Of a stretch of 64,000 nucleotides of DNA, positions 56,901-64,000 are shown piece after piece. The notes below the pieces were generated by a model that worked only from the letters and a program-made list of their open reading frames with translations, made no database searches and was not told the origin of the DNA. Numbering within the stretch: the first letter of the stretch is position 1; every line of letters begins with the position of its first letter. The DNA comes from Arion vulgaris (Eukaryota; Mollusca; Gastropoda; Stylommatophora; Arionidae): assembly GCA_020796225.1 (NCBI GenBank), contig CM036775.1:9284671-9348670 (forward strand). Reading direction: 5' to 3'. The position numbers were made by a program, and so were the translations under genes.

Positions 56901-57456
56901 TGCATTCATGTGCTACACCTGACAAGGACATGAAGTTAAGAGAATTAACTAACCTGACTAACCATCTAATATATTATAATATTAATACCATGGCGACCTA
57001 AGGAGACACTGAAACAAACTAGGCAAGAAATATCAGTCTCAGTTCCATGGAAGAGATTGAGCTAGTTGCCCAGTATAGAGCGGTGTGGGAAATTGCTTGC
57101 AGGCTATGTAACATATAACGTAAAACTAAACGGTACGAGAGGAATTATTATTATGGCACGGTGTCACTAACTTTATCATGAGATACTTCTCCAATCCATA
57201 ACAAATTTACAAACACTCAGACGAGTCCCGAGACAGGTCATCAATTTAGTAACATTAATTATTAATATATCACGTGTGCGAGCACATACATCTTCTGTTA
57301 CATACCTTGTGATTGTGATATTTGATGATCTTGTGGCGTCAAACTTAAGTCATTCTGGCTGCTATTTGAAGTATTTCTAGACAAAACTGAAACTGCAGCA
57401 TTCATCGTGATCATGAGCAAGAGTAATATATCAGTATCTACGCGAGACCAGGCCAT
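46647..57456 (-). CDS. Type I membrane protein with VWC domain and PPPY tail (DGCR2-like?), four exons
   Basis: Model: exons 57306-57456, 54921-55187, 51994-52125 and 46647-50934, all junctions in phase 1. The protein has a signal peptide (about 1-26), one VWC domain (Cys58-Cys119), a sequon N144-I-T, a membrane helix (about 152-170) with RLRQRR just inside, and a cytoplasmic tail of about 1,400 residues. The tail has two PPPY motifs (Tyr222, Tyr239) that fit WW-domain/NEDD4-type ligase binding, and an MDSRDRTS repeat. VWC-helix-tail order recalls DGCR2/IDD, but the LDLa and lectin modules are absent and the tail is far longer, so no symbol is given. The last exon needs two +1 shifts to read through. 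It is head to head with PXMP2. Confidence 0.7.
51130..51280 (+). repeat. Repeat R11
   Basis: CTGAAGCTGGCGAAGGCCCA ... CATGACTACCGCATGAATTG; also at 59110-59250. In intron 3 of the VWC gene. Confidence 0.5.
51420..51790 (-). mobile_element. RNase-H LINE fragment
   Basis: The minus strand reads RRCRLTKMCFIFVPGHAGVM, then the tail KCGVAGQEHYTGCQRRIVN: the end of an RNase H domain. It lies in intron 3 of the VWC gene. Confidence 0.65.
51735..51965. repeat. Three tandem copies of a 77-bp unit
   Basis: TGTTTCAATCTTCCTGAGCA, then TACTTATTGAGTCACTGAGA and AAACATGCATGGATAAACCA, three times in a row. The first copy overlaps the LINE fragment and the last stops 29 bp from exon 3. Confidence 0.9.
51994..52125 (-). 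CDS. Exon 3: membrane helix
   Basis: Acceptor TTTCTTTCCACAG, then (G)AA GAT GGT. It reads EDGENITNLSLRLIASTVTS, then FLVLALLLFMVHRLRQRRLL, LAMR. The hydrophobic core is about 19 residues, followed by a basic stop-transfer. The donor I chose (GCGAA|GTTACC at 51993) is the only in-frame phase-1 GT before the stop and is weak, so the 3' edge is uncertain. Confidence 0.7.
52328..52948. mobile_element. piggyBac-type MITE carrying SINE-1
   Basis: Ends TTAACCCTTTCGCTGCTA and TTAGCAGCTAAAGGGTTA(C) match the intact copy at 59259-59484. TTAA is the piggyBac target. The body is split by SINE-1 (52429-52679) and by a duplicated SINE-1 3' piece (52690-52811). Confidence 0.85.
52429..52811 (+). mobile_element. 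SINE-1 in a piggyBac MITE, with a partial duplication
   Basis: The full SINE-1 (52429-52679) is flanked by GGCAGTGACA (52418 and 52680). A second, 5'-lacking SINE-1 piece (52690-52811) follows and ends in the same GGCAGTGACA at 52812. Both share the same private changes (CACAAAAGTGATT, GTAAAAAACG), so the second is a local duplication, not an independent insertion. Confidence 0.88.
52975..53515 (+). mobile_element. RNase-H LINE tail, then LINE-J tail
   Basis: 52975-53280 matches 40290-40610 (ATCTTTCGTCTAAGAACAAG). 53310-53515 is LINE-J (CATGAGGGAGGTTTAGAACA; CACCTGATGATGATACC). Confidence 0.65.
53665..53850 (+). mobile_element. SINE-3, diverged
   Basis: GTAGCATAGTTGTTAGTGAA, B-box-like AGGTTGAATTCC, GGCTCTCAGGTCGACCCAGC, GTGGCCGGCGTGATGTTGA. 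Confidence 0.7.
53885..54135 (+). mobile_element. LINE-F 3' fragment
   Basis: AAAATGGTTCAGTCACCTAA ... CACACCTGGCACAGCATAGA. Stops throughout. Confidence 0.65.
54290..54865 (+). mobile_element. RNase-H LINE tail split by SINE-5
   Basis: 54290-54402 and 54627-54865 join to give the same tail as 38005-38275 (LFNKYKIGPSDICTCGT; HMANPHISPRQAIRRCTWTP). Confidence 0.7.
54403..54626 (-). mobile_element. SINE-5 with TSD and poly(A)
   Basis: Read on plus it starts with an A run (54404-54416), then AGTTAATTGCATATCCTTTT, and ends with the tRNA head. ACCATCTGTT lies on both sides (54393 and 54627). Note that the A run, not a T run, sits at the end opposite the tRNA head, so polarity should be checked. 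Confidence 0.75.
54921..55187 (-). CDS. Exon 2: VWC domain
   Basis: Acceptor TTTTGTTATTCAG, donor GAGAAAG|GTATGATA. It encodes residues 51-139: GCPNWQGMLVADGEKYVPNG, then NDMCTQCTCDRRFPIMCHSV, then CSPPLQCASPQQ, ACCEYICLDD. The ten cysteines (58, 80, 83, 85, 93, 98, 104, 114, 115, 119) show the CxxCxC and final CCxxxC pattern of a VWC domain, a secreted fold often used for growth-factor (BMP) or matrix binding. N129-V-T is a glycosylation sequon. Family assignment rests on the pattern read by eye. Confidence 0.85.
55248..55510 (+). mobile_element. SINE-2
   Basis: TCGCCCGTGTGATGCCGGGC ... CTACTTGTAGGTGCATAACT ... GAGAGTTCGAAGAAGAA. It lies in intron 1 of the VWC gene. Confidence 0.8.
55515..57145. 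mobile_element. Fragment cluster: LINEs and R9 in intron 1
   Basis: 55515-55670 RNase-H LINE tail (plus). 55675-55870 R9. 55865-56045 RNase-H tail (minus). 56150-56285 LINE-B 3' end (plus). 56300-56950 LINE-L with PGHAGVQGNERADFLTNNA in a broken frame (plus). 57000-57145 LINE-K 3' end (plus). All are truncated and frameshifted. Confidence 0.6.
57306..57456 (-). CDS. Exon 1: signal peptide
   Basis: ATG at 57456, then MAWSRVDTDILLLLMITMNA and AVSVLSRNTSNSSQNDLS, to the donor CAAG|GTATGT at 57305. The 10-26 segment is a typical signal-peptide core and N32-T-S/N35-S-S are sequons just after it. Only 151 nt, phase 1, joining exon 2 as Q-D-N-D-V. Nothing upstream in frame suggests an earlier start. 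Confidence 0.75.
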
Positions 57457-57979
57457 GTCGTTGATTACTACTGAAAGAGCCCTATTTACAAATTGATAGA
57501 AACACTAACATTTTTGGCTTTTGAAGTATGGTCCTAACCAAAATTACCGTCCGGACTGACGTTAGTAACCGACAATTTGGCAGTCTGCTGAGTGACTGAG
57601 TCTCAGGCTGAATAGACTGACCATATTAATTAATTAATTTTAATACATTTTAATTATTAATTATACAAACTTGGGATTATAAATTCTTTTGACAACTATT
57701 TACGACAAGGACTGGCTGAATTCTATGTCCCTCGTGATATAAAACACATTGGCTGTGAGCTATTTTATTTGTTTGCGTAACCAAGTCTATCGTTTCGATC
57801 CCAACCATTGAACCGAAGAATAAATCAACCACCATTTTGATTAATTATAGTCTCGTAACTTACGCGAGTTTTCACGAGAAGAACTTGCAGCAGAGAAATC
57901 TGGTTCCGGCAACTTTCGTTTTCTTCAGTTCAAAGTTCAAACTTGAACTTTCAGCCATTATTTTTGTTCCAGTGCAATA
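57457..57979. promoter_or_regulatory. Intergenic region of a head-to-head gene pair
   Basis: 523 bp between the start codons of the VWC gene (minus) and PXMP2 (plus), free of any repeat family in this window. It holds a TTAATTAATTAATTTTAATA stretch (about 57624), a GAGTGACTGAGTCTC element (about 57590; AP-1-like TGAGTCT half) and no clear TATA box close to either start. It must contain both promoters unless 5' non-coding exons lie elsewhere. Confidence 0.55.
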
Positions 57980-58089
57980 ATGGACAAACCGAGTGATAAG
58001 ATAAAAGACAATAGTCTATTAAAAAGGGCATTGTTAGAATATTTTCGTCTTCTGCAAGATAGACCTGTAATAACAAAAGCAGCAACGAC
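57980..58089 (+). CDS. PXMP2: PXMP2 exon 1
   Basis: ATG at 57980 in the context GCAATAATGG; the donor ACGAC|GTAAGT is a consensus match. It encodes 36 residues and two bases of the next codon (AC), completed by C from exon 2 to give Thr. Confidence 0.8.
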
Positions 58090-61000
58090 GTAAGTTTTTA
58101 TTTTGTTTAATAAACTGTGCGGTTGAATCTGCAGTTGAATTTGAATGACTCAGACTGGCTTAGTCGCTATCAGTTCAGTATCTCGACACTCGTCTGAGTC
58201 AGTAAGGCACTAGACTAGACCTAGTAGTAGTACTACTAATTATGAGTACTGTCACACTAGTGTCACTATCAGTTCTCTGTTATCTAGTTTAGTTATCAAC
58301 CAGTCAGTTATACGAGGACTATTATTATAGCACTCCTCCGAACACGTCCATATGTGCTCCGATGTCCGTCTCAACAAATCCATTAGCTTAGTTAGCGTCC
58401 AGCTGCCCAATACTCCAGTTCAATGTTGATTATAATCAATTGATTGAACAATTGAGGTGGAAGAAAGAAAGGAGGGCACAGAAAATCCTTTTTTGACATC
58501 AAGAGCTGGTCGGGACAGAGATTCATGGCGTCCTTTTTGTGCTGATGTTTCCACAGTGACACCCCTACGACCATAACGGGTTATGGGCTTTATTATTATA
58601 TTTATAATCAATCTCTTTGCATATTTGTTATGTCTAATGTTGTTCTTTTCGGGCTGCGCCAATATCAAAACCCATCTTTATGATCTTTCTCAATTTGGTT
58701 GATGGCTGGCTATCTTTCAGGCAGACTTTGCAAGGGTGTTACACTGTGGTTGTGGTGTGAATTTGACTATATAAGTATATATACTTAACTATAGTGAAAC
58801 ACGTAAAAACAAAGTACTGTACTATACCAACACCACAGCTATTTCTCTATCCTGGGCAACCTATTCAATTTCTTCTATGGATTTGAGTATTATATTCCTC
58901 CCACGTCCTAATAAAGTTCGTTTCAGGGTTTCCATAAGCTGTCATTTCTTACTTGAACCCTTTGCCTCCCACTTCAAGGTTTGCTTTGTGAGTCTTTGTT
59001 CATTTCTTCTTAGAGTATGCCCATCATATCTCCATCTTCTCTTACTTATAACAGTTGTTACTAGTTGTAGTTGTTGACCAGACATTTCTCTGATGTCATC
59101 ACCTCACTTACCTCTGAAGACGGTGAAGGCTCACCTTATGGTGAGGGAACCAGTCAAATAATAAGCAGGCCTCACACAAAACTCAGTCAGAAGCGCAATA
59201 CTAGGCGTCATGACTTCCGCCTGAATTGACAGCAGGTGTAAGAAGATCATCACCTCCCTTAACCCTTTAGCTGCTAAGGACGTATATACACATTTTTCCC
59301 ATTCACTTCTAAAGACGCATTAACACGTCTGTTATTATCTCTCCTCTGTGGGATAAAGACATGTTAACACGTTACACATCGCTACTGTCACTGCTATAGG
59401 CGTACATTCACGTTTGTGACCTAGAAACAAAGCGTAGCTATTTTTAGCTCAGCCTTGGAAAGTATGTAGCAGCGAAAGGGTTAAAGTTGTCCCATTTTAT
59501 GTTCATTATAGCTTAAGATACTTGTACTAAAATTTTTTAATACAAATCTCAAAAAGTGGTTATACTTGAGCAAGCAAAAAAGTAGATTTCTTTTAAGGAA
59601 TAAATACTGGGATCCGAAGGGGAGCAAAGAATAGTAACACTGCAACCTACAAGGCTGCAGACAGATGTAGAGGCCTCGGAAGCTACCTAGTAAATAAAAA
59701 GGGCAGCATAAATTGAATGTGCTGGCCTACTTGTAGGCGCATAACAGACACAATGTACAATCACTCTTAGATCACATACAGATCACAAATAGTGGTTTAA
59801 CAAGTGGTAGATATGGAGCGTTTAAAGATGAGAAGGAATAAATAATTAGAGAAGTGTGTTTAACCAGTGAGCCACATGAACCATCAGTATGTATATCCTT
59901 CGACATCTGTTGGAGAGACTGAGCACCTATGGGTCTGCCGGAGTGCTGTGACGTCAGTTCAGTAACCAATAGTCTAACCAAGGAATAGCTGTAACCCTGT
60001 GCTCCATCAGGAGGAATAAAATGAATAATGTTTTGTTACATTTTCATTGTTAATGGTTGACTGGTTTGGCCATGAAGTGGTTTGGCCACTTAATAAGAAT
60101 GCATCCAAACTCCACAGTATACAGAGTCTTCTACAACAGAACATCGGGAAAGAAGGCAAGAGGAAGACCACGAAAAGATGGTTAGATGACGTAGCATAAT
60201 TCTGTGAACGAGCAAATATAACAATCACTCAAGCCACCAGAACAGCGCAAGACAAAAACAGAAAACCACGACACTGGGCAACAACCCGGTAGCAGTGTGA
60301 CGACAAAAGAAGAAGAAGAATGGTTGACTGACTGAACTGATGACACAACATTCCGTGCAGACCCATAGGTGCTCAGTCTCCCCCAACAGATGTTAAAGGG
60401 TATGCATACTTATGGTTTCTGTGGCTCGCTGGTTAAGCACACTTCTCTCTCTGCCACTCAAACATCCAGTTCTATTTGTACAAGTAATTCCAAACTTCAT
60501 CAATCGCTGGAATTTCTTCTTCAGCGATCTCTGGTCATGCGCTTAATTTACTGTGGACCACAAACTGGGCAGTCAGCTTCAGGTCTGTCAGGTTTCCCCA
60601 AAGCTTAGTTTTCAGGTCGACCTGGTGTGGCCACATGTTGCTTCTCAGTTCCCCAGGAGAGGACAGTCTTGCAGGACATGCTCTGATGTCTGTTCTGCCA
60701 GCTGACACTGGCAGGGAGCTGTTTGACTTATTCCTAGTCTATATAAGTGTTTGTTGAGTCTGCAGTGTCCGGTGCGTAGTCGAAATATAATGACCTGGTC
60801 TGTTCTGCTTAGGTCTTTGAGGGAGTCTTTTCCATAATCATATCCAGTGTTTGTCTTCCAGTTCTACTGCAGATTTTCTCTGTATGAGGGTTTTGACCTC
60901 TTGAAAAGACAAGGGTTCATAAATTTGCTCTTTGGCACTGTCCTCCTTAGCTAGGACATCGACACTCTCATTGCCTGCAATGCCACAGTGAGATGGAATC

Positions 61001-61442
61001 CACTGCAAGTGAATTTCTGCCTTTTCTGAAAGCTGAGCAAGTTCTCTTTTAATCGCTGGAATGATTCAATGTTAATTTTAGAGTCCTCATCCAACAGTAT
61101 AACGAGTACAGAACCAGAGGAAAACCATGCAAAAGATGGAGTGACTGCATCATAAACAGTCTTAAGAAAATTAATAACAACTTACAAAGTGCCTTAGTAT
61201 AAGCACACACAAGATTTCTAAATAACCCCCATAACTCCTATAAAGAAGTAAACAGTGAAAGAGAAGAATAGAAGATCCAACAGTAGGTTGCCAAGAGACC
61301 AACATTTAATTGTTATCTTTTGTTTTGTTCACAGCGCTGTTGTGTCAGCAGTTGGAAATATCCTATCACAGATATTAGCCCCTGACCCAGCTACTGGTGG
61401 AAAAATTAACTTAAGAAGTGTCGCAGCCTATTCATCGTTTGG
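57980..61442 (+). CDS. PXMP2: PXMP2, N-terminal part (exons 1-2)
   Basis: Two in-phase exons, 57980-58089 and 61335-61442, give MDKPSDKIKDNSLLKRALLE, YFRLLQDRPVITKAATTAVV, SAVGNILSQILAPDPATGGK, INLRSVAAYSSFG. The arrangement (a short N-terminus, then YxxLLxxxPxxTKAAT, first hydrophobic helix with GN.L.Q, then a linker and the start of R..AYxxFG) is that of Mpv17/PMP22-family peroxisomal membrane protein 2. Family proteins have four membrane helices and about 180-200 residues, so roughly 60% of the gene is missing here. The donor at 61443 is good, so the remaining exons should lie beyond 64000. Role by homology: channel-forming protein of the peroxisomal membrane. Confidence 0.8.
58320..58720 (-). 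mobile_element. LINE-E fragments in PXMP2 intron 1
   Basis: 58320-58380 (GAACACGTCCATATGTGCTC) and 58605-58720 (TTCTTTTCGGGCTGCGCCAA) are minus-strand pieces of LINE-E. The 58430-58600 part between is unrecognised. Confidence 0.5.
58838..59095 (-). mobile_element. LINE-K fragment
   Basis: The minus strand reads TTVISKRRWRYDGHTLRRN and a tail with CTATCCTGGGCAACCTATTC. Just before it, 58797-58825 matches the arm start of the foldback element (GAAACACGTAAAAACAAAGT). Confidence 0.6.
59110..59250 (+). repeat. Repeat R11
   Basis: GAAGGCTCACCTTATGGTGA ... CATGACTTCCGCCTGAATTG. Confidence 0.5.
59259..59484. mobile_element. piggyBac-type MITE, intact
   Basis: TTAA plus CCCTTTAGCTGCTA at the left and TAGCAGCGAAAGGG plus TTAA at the right; 226 bp, no ORF. 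The TTAA target duplication and CCCTTT ends are typical of piggyBac non-autonomous elements. It lies in PXMP2 intron 1. Confidence 0.9.
59610..59975. mobile_element. SINE-2 followed by minus R9
   Basis: 59610-59835 SINE-2 (plus; missing part of the GCATGTCGTAAGAGG block). 59845-59975 R9 (minus). Confidence 0.65.
60064..60319 (+). mobile_element. LINE-A, 5'-truncated, 12-bp TSD
   Basis: Begins inside the KWFGHLIRM region (AAGTGGTTTGGCCACTTAAT) and runs to (GAA)n. AATGGTTGACTG lies before (about 60052) and after (60320). A short TTTGGCCATGAAG duplicate at the 5' end shows the 5' junction. About 250 bp nearly identical to 444-690. Confidence 0.88.
60345..61260. mobile_element. R9 and RNase-H LINE C-terminus
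   Basis: 60345-60490 R9 (plus). 60490-61070 (minus) reads LQWIPSHCGIAGNESVDVLA, then AKEQIYEPLSFQEVKTLIQR and a CPARLSSPGELR tail: RNase H end plus C-terminus. 61095-61255 (plus) is another LINE tail (AGAGGAAAACCATGCAAAAG). Confidence 0.65.
61335..61442 (+). CDS. PXMP2: PXMP2 exon 2
   Basis: Acceptor TTGTTTTGTTCACAG and donor TTTGG|GTACGA. It encodes AVVSAVGNILSQILAPDPAT, GGKINLRSVAAYSSFG, the first membrane helix and linker. Phase 2 at both ends. Confidence 0.8.
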
Positions 61443-61473
61443 GTACGAAAACATTTACTTGTTTTTGTTTTTT

Positions 61474-61715
61474 TCGTTCGTTCTTTATGACCAATTTTAA
61501 TCACTCACTGTGATATATTTGATCTTTGCCAAGAACGTGTATACGTTGCACATTGGTTTGATAGGCCCCTAAACGCATAGACTTCTACACGTTTAGGACA
61601 CATGCATCCGATTTCATCCAAACCTCCTTAGTCGCCTCTTGCGACATGCGTGGCAGGTAACCGGGGTTCTATTCTTTACACCCCAAATTTGGGCCCCTGT
61701 AACCACTCGGGCAAC
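61474..61715 (-). mobile_element. SINE-1 with 12-bp TSD, just after a splice donor
   Basis: Minus copy from TTTTTTTCGTTCGTTCTTTA to CACTCGGGC. AACATTTACTTG lies at 61449-61460 and again after 61712. It sits about 30 bp past the exon 2 donor of PXMP2. Confidence 0.85.
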
Positions 61716-61752
61716 ATTTACTTGTGAAGTGTGTCTTTGATTATGTTCACTT

Positions 61753-61852
61753 TTCTTTGCAAAGTTGTGTTTTGTAAAGTTGTGTTTTGCAAAGTTGTGT
61801 TTTGTAAATTTGTGTTTTGCAAAGTTGTGTTTTGTAAAGTTGTGGTGTTTTG
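61753..61852. repeat. Tandem repeat, 15-bp unit, about seven copies
   Basis: GTTGTGTTTTGTAAA and GTTGTGTTTTGCAAA alternate, suggesting a 30-bp higher-order unit. Confidence 0.9.
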
Positions 61853-61854
61853 TT

Positions 61855-63075
61855 GCCCGAGTGGTTAGCGGGCTCAAATAGGGGTAAAGCAAACTCTATA
61901 TCAACTTTGTAGATTTTGAAAAAGCTTTTGATAACATACACCGCGAAAGTCTATGGCGTATCCTAAGATGGTATGGAATCCCACTGTGTTTTATAAATAT
62001 TATGAAAAATTGCTACAGCAAGTTTGCATGCAGTGTTGAAACCTCAGAGCTAAAGTTTGAAGTCAAAACAGGCGTGCGACAAGGATGTGTTATGTCAGCC
62101 CTATTATTCAACACTGTCATAGATTGGGTGATGCGTAAAACAACGGAAGATAAGGCAAGAGGTATTAGATGGATGCTCACATCCACTCTGTAAGACCTAG
62201 ATTTTGCAGATGACATCGCACTCCTATCTCATACACATAGAGATATCCAGAAAAGACCTGCCGCCTTAACCAATATAGTGAGATGGTTGGGCTGAAAATA
62301 AATCAGAAGAAAACTGAAGTAATGACTCTGAACATAGCAACCCCAGCACCAGTCAAACTAGAAGGTAAAACCCTCCGAGATACAACCGCTTTCACATACC
62401 TTGGAAGTGTTATTAGCAATGAAGGAGGCGCTGGATCTGACATTAAAAACAGACTGAGTAAGGTACAAAGTGCATTCATGATCCTTCAGACCGCCTGGAA
62501 ATCTGCCCAATACAGCATCAGAACCAAGACTAGTATCTACAACAGCTGTGTGCTGTCAACATTACTGTACGGATCGGAATGCTGGAGAATGACAGAACAG
62601 GATATGTCCAGACTCTCCACCTTTCATACAACTTGTCTGCGAAAAATCTTACGAGTGTACTGGCTGACTACTATCTCGAACCAAGAATTGCTTGCACGAT
62701 GCCAACAAGAGAATATGAGCACTATCATCCGAAGACGACGCTGGAGATGGATTTGACATGTGATGCGCATGGAGCCTGGCTCCGACATGAAAACTGCACT
62801 GAGATGGACTCCAGGGGTAGGCGAAGCGTGGAAGACCCAAGACGACCTGGAGGAGAACGATAGAGCAAGAACTGAAGGAAATGAATCATAGCTGGAACAC
62901 AATACAGAGGAAGGCCATGAACAGGGAAGAATGGTGTGCGTTTGTTGCTGCCCTAAACGCCAAGGGCGTAACAGGCTAAAGAGAGAGGAAATAGGGGTAT
63001 AATGAATAGAACCACTGTTACCTGCCATGCATGTCGTATGAGGTGACTAATGAGGATGGGCATGGGGCTAGGTAA
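61855..63075 (+). mobile_element. SINE-1 host copy split by LINE-G
   Basis: 61855-61886 (TTGCCCGAGTGGTTAGCGGG) and 63000-63075 (AATGAATAGAACCACTGTTA; ATGCATGTCGTATGAGGTGA) are consecutive parts of SINE-1. Confidence 0.8.
61887..62988 (+). mobile_element. LINE-G, 5'-truncated RT fragment with 11-bp TSD
   Basis: The most complete reverse transcriptase piece here: VDFEKAFDNIHRESLWRILR, EVKTGVRQGCVMSALLFNTV, a FADDIALL motif (catalytic DD), VGLKINQKKTEVMTLNIATP, FTYLGSVISNEGGAGSDIKN, LLYGSECWRMTEQDMSRLST, RRRRWRWI, then a stop and a damaged tail. Stops at 62192 and near 62756 and frameshifts make it inactive. AAATAGGGGTA (61876 and 62989) is the TSD. It is a non-LTR element by motif order; I do not assign a clade. 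The 3' tail also occurs at 19468-19648. Confidence 0.9.
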
Positions 63076-63077
63076 CC

Positions 63078-63290
63078 TTTCTTTCTCGAATCCTGTTTGC
63101 CTCACAGCGTCAGGTCAGGAAGAGATTTCTAAAGCGGGCCCTAGTATGCGCTTCGTAGTTAGTCTCTTTCGTTGCCTCTGTTATCTCTGAGGTCCATCTT
63201 TTGCGTGGCGGCCTTTTGCTTTGTACCCATTGTATCGAAACAGCATTGCTCTTTGAGGTGCACTGTCTGATGGTAATCACCTACCCCGTG
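63078..63290 (-). mobile_element. LINE-C tail
   Basis: TTCTTTCTCGAATCCTGTTT ... GGTGCACTGTCTGATGGTAA, minus-strand 3' end of LINE-C. Confidence 0.7.
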
Positions 63291-63316
63291 CTAACCTACC
63301 CCGTAAAAAATACAAG

Positions 63317-63385
63317 ATGGCTACAGAAACCACAACCAAGGAAATTCATAGCTCGCCATCCGAGGAAGAAGAAGGACCTCGCAAG
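63317..63385 (+). CDS. Possible short first exon (23 codons)
   Basis: AAGATGG start context, then MATETTTKEIHSSPSEEEEG and PRK, to a GT donor (GCAAG|GTAGGA at 63386). Acidic and serine-rich, as first exons often are. Preceded by pyrimidine-rich CCTACCCCGT repeats. It is short, its continuation is not visible, and it may be LINE sequence instead. Confidence 0.2.
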
Positions 63386-63499
63386 GTAGGACTCGTGAAG
63401 GGAATACCCAGGAACACCTAAAGGCGAGAATTGGAAGCGGATTGCAAGAAAATGGGACGAGAGATCTGGAAAAGATGGCCTTGGATAGGAGGGCTTGTA

Positions 63500-63856
63500 A
63501 AAGTTTGGTGATGCCTACGAAAAGTTACCAATAACACCAGAAAAGACAGTCACCAGCATAAGTCAGAAAGTTGGGACAGAACCTTGCTTGAATTACATTG
63601 AGAAACAAATAATGAAGTGGTGCGGCCACTTAATAAGAATGCAGCCAAACTCCACTGCATACAGAATCTTCTACAACAGAACATCAGGAAATAAAGCGAG
63701 AGAAAGACTTAGAAAAATATGATTAGATGACAGCAGAATCCTGTCAAAAAGCAACAACTATCACCCAAGCCACTAGAGCAGTGCAAGATAAAAACAGATA
63801 ACCACGACACCGGGCAAGTGTGACGACACTGGGCAAGTGTGACAACAAAAGAAGAA
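63500..63856 (+). mobile_element. LINE-A tail, older copy
   Basis: GCCTACGAAAAGTTACCAAT ... TTGCTTGAATTACATTGAGA ... CGACACCGGGCAAGTGTGAC, the last part duplicated once, then AAAAGAAGAAGCG. More diverged than the 60064 copy. Confidence 0.75.
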
Positions 63857-63909
63857 GCGTCGAACGTTAGATAAAAAGGAAAAATATATATTCTCTTGTA
63901 CCGTTTGTT

Positions 63910-64000
63910 ATACATTACATAAGGACTGCAAGCAATTTCTCCATATCACTCTATCCTGGGCGACTCGCTCAATCTTCTTCATAGAACCGATATGTCTTGC
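63910..64000 (-). mobile_element. LINE-K tail, cut by the window edge
   Basis: AAGGACTGCAAGCAATTTCT and CTATCCTGGGCGACTCGCTC match 57060-57120 and 2830-2890 in reverse. Confidence 0.6.

Noticed and set aside
61255..61500. PXMP2 starting at the ATG-containing ORF 61255
   Set aside because: The upstream part is intron and LINE tail; the clear acceptor at 61334 and the in-phase join with 57980-58089 give the correct N-terminus.

Overview
This is animal nuclear DNA dominated by transposable elements, with a few genes broken into short exons by GT..AG introns. The repeats (tRNA-headed SINEs, AP-endonuclease-type LINE fragments, hAT, piggyBac and mariner MITEs) and the kinds of protein present suggest a lophotrochozoan invertebrate, most likely a mollusc. 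That placement is inference. I see no bacterial or organellar features.

Host genes. (1) 46647-57456, minus: a four-exon gene for a type I membrane protein. It has a signal peptide, one ten-cysteine von Willebrand factor type C (VWC) domain, one membrane helix, and a cytoplasmic tail of about 1,400 residues with PPPY motifs and an MDSRDRTS-type repeat. Exon junction phases agree and a poly(A) signal follows the last stop. The closest architecture I know is DGCR2/IDD, without its lectin and LDL-receptor modules. (2) 57980-61442, plus: the first two coding exons of PXMP2 (Mpv17/PMP22 family). The two genes stand head to head, 523 bp between start codons, so they probably share a bidirectional promoter. 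(3) 33549-34056, minus: a probable first coding exon with a TATA box upstream and a strong splice donor; family not recognised. (4) 6629-7232 and 11140-11321, minus: two exons that join in phase, the 3' end of an unrecognised gene whose stop codon lies in the edge of a minisatellite. A possible non-coding first exon (24198-24560, minus) and a possible 23-codon first exon (63317-63385, plus) are weaker.

Layout. 1-6.6 kb: LINE/SINE fragments and a 1.3-kb minisatellite. 6.6-11.3 kb: gene 4 with a repeat-filled intron. 11.3-33.4 kb: nested SINEs, LINEs, foldback elements and three (TA)n tracts. 33.5-34.1 kb: gene 3. 34.2-46.5 kb: LINEs, hAT MITEs and several tandem repeats. 46.5-61.4 kb: the VWC gene and PXMP2. 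61.4-64 kb: PXMP2 intron 2 (if the gene continues) with a LINE nested in a SINE.

Main observations: an abundant SINE (called SINE-1 here) with clear target-site duplications (TSDs) at most copies; insertions nested inside insertions, giving a relative age order; a foldback element with a long hairpin, a hammerhead-like core and 11-14 bp TSDs; tandem expansion inside LINE coding fragments; and reading-frame breaks in host exons that all need the same +1 shift. Element names (LINE-A, SINE-1, R9 and so on) are my own labels for families seen in this window. Intervals without an entry (for example 2.94-3.04, 18.4-18.9, 20.1-20.8, 25.4-26.0 and 35.99-36.39 kb) show AT-rich sequence in which I recognise nothing.
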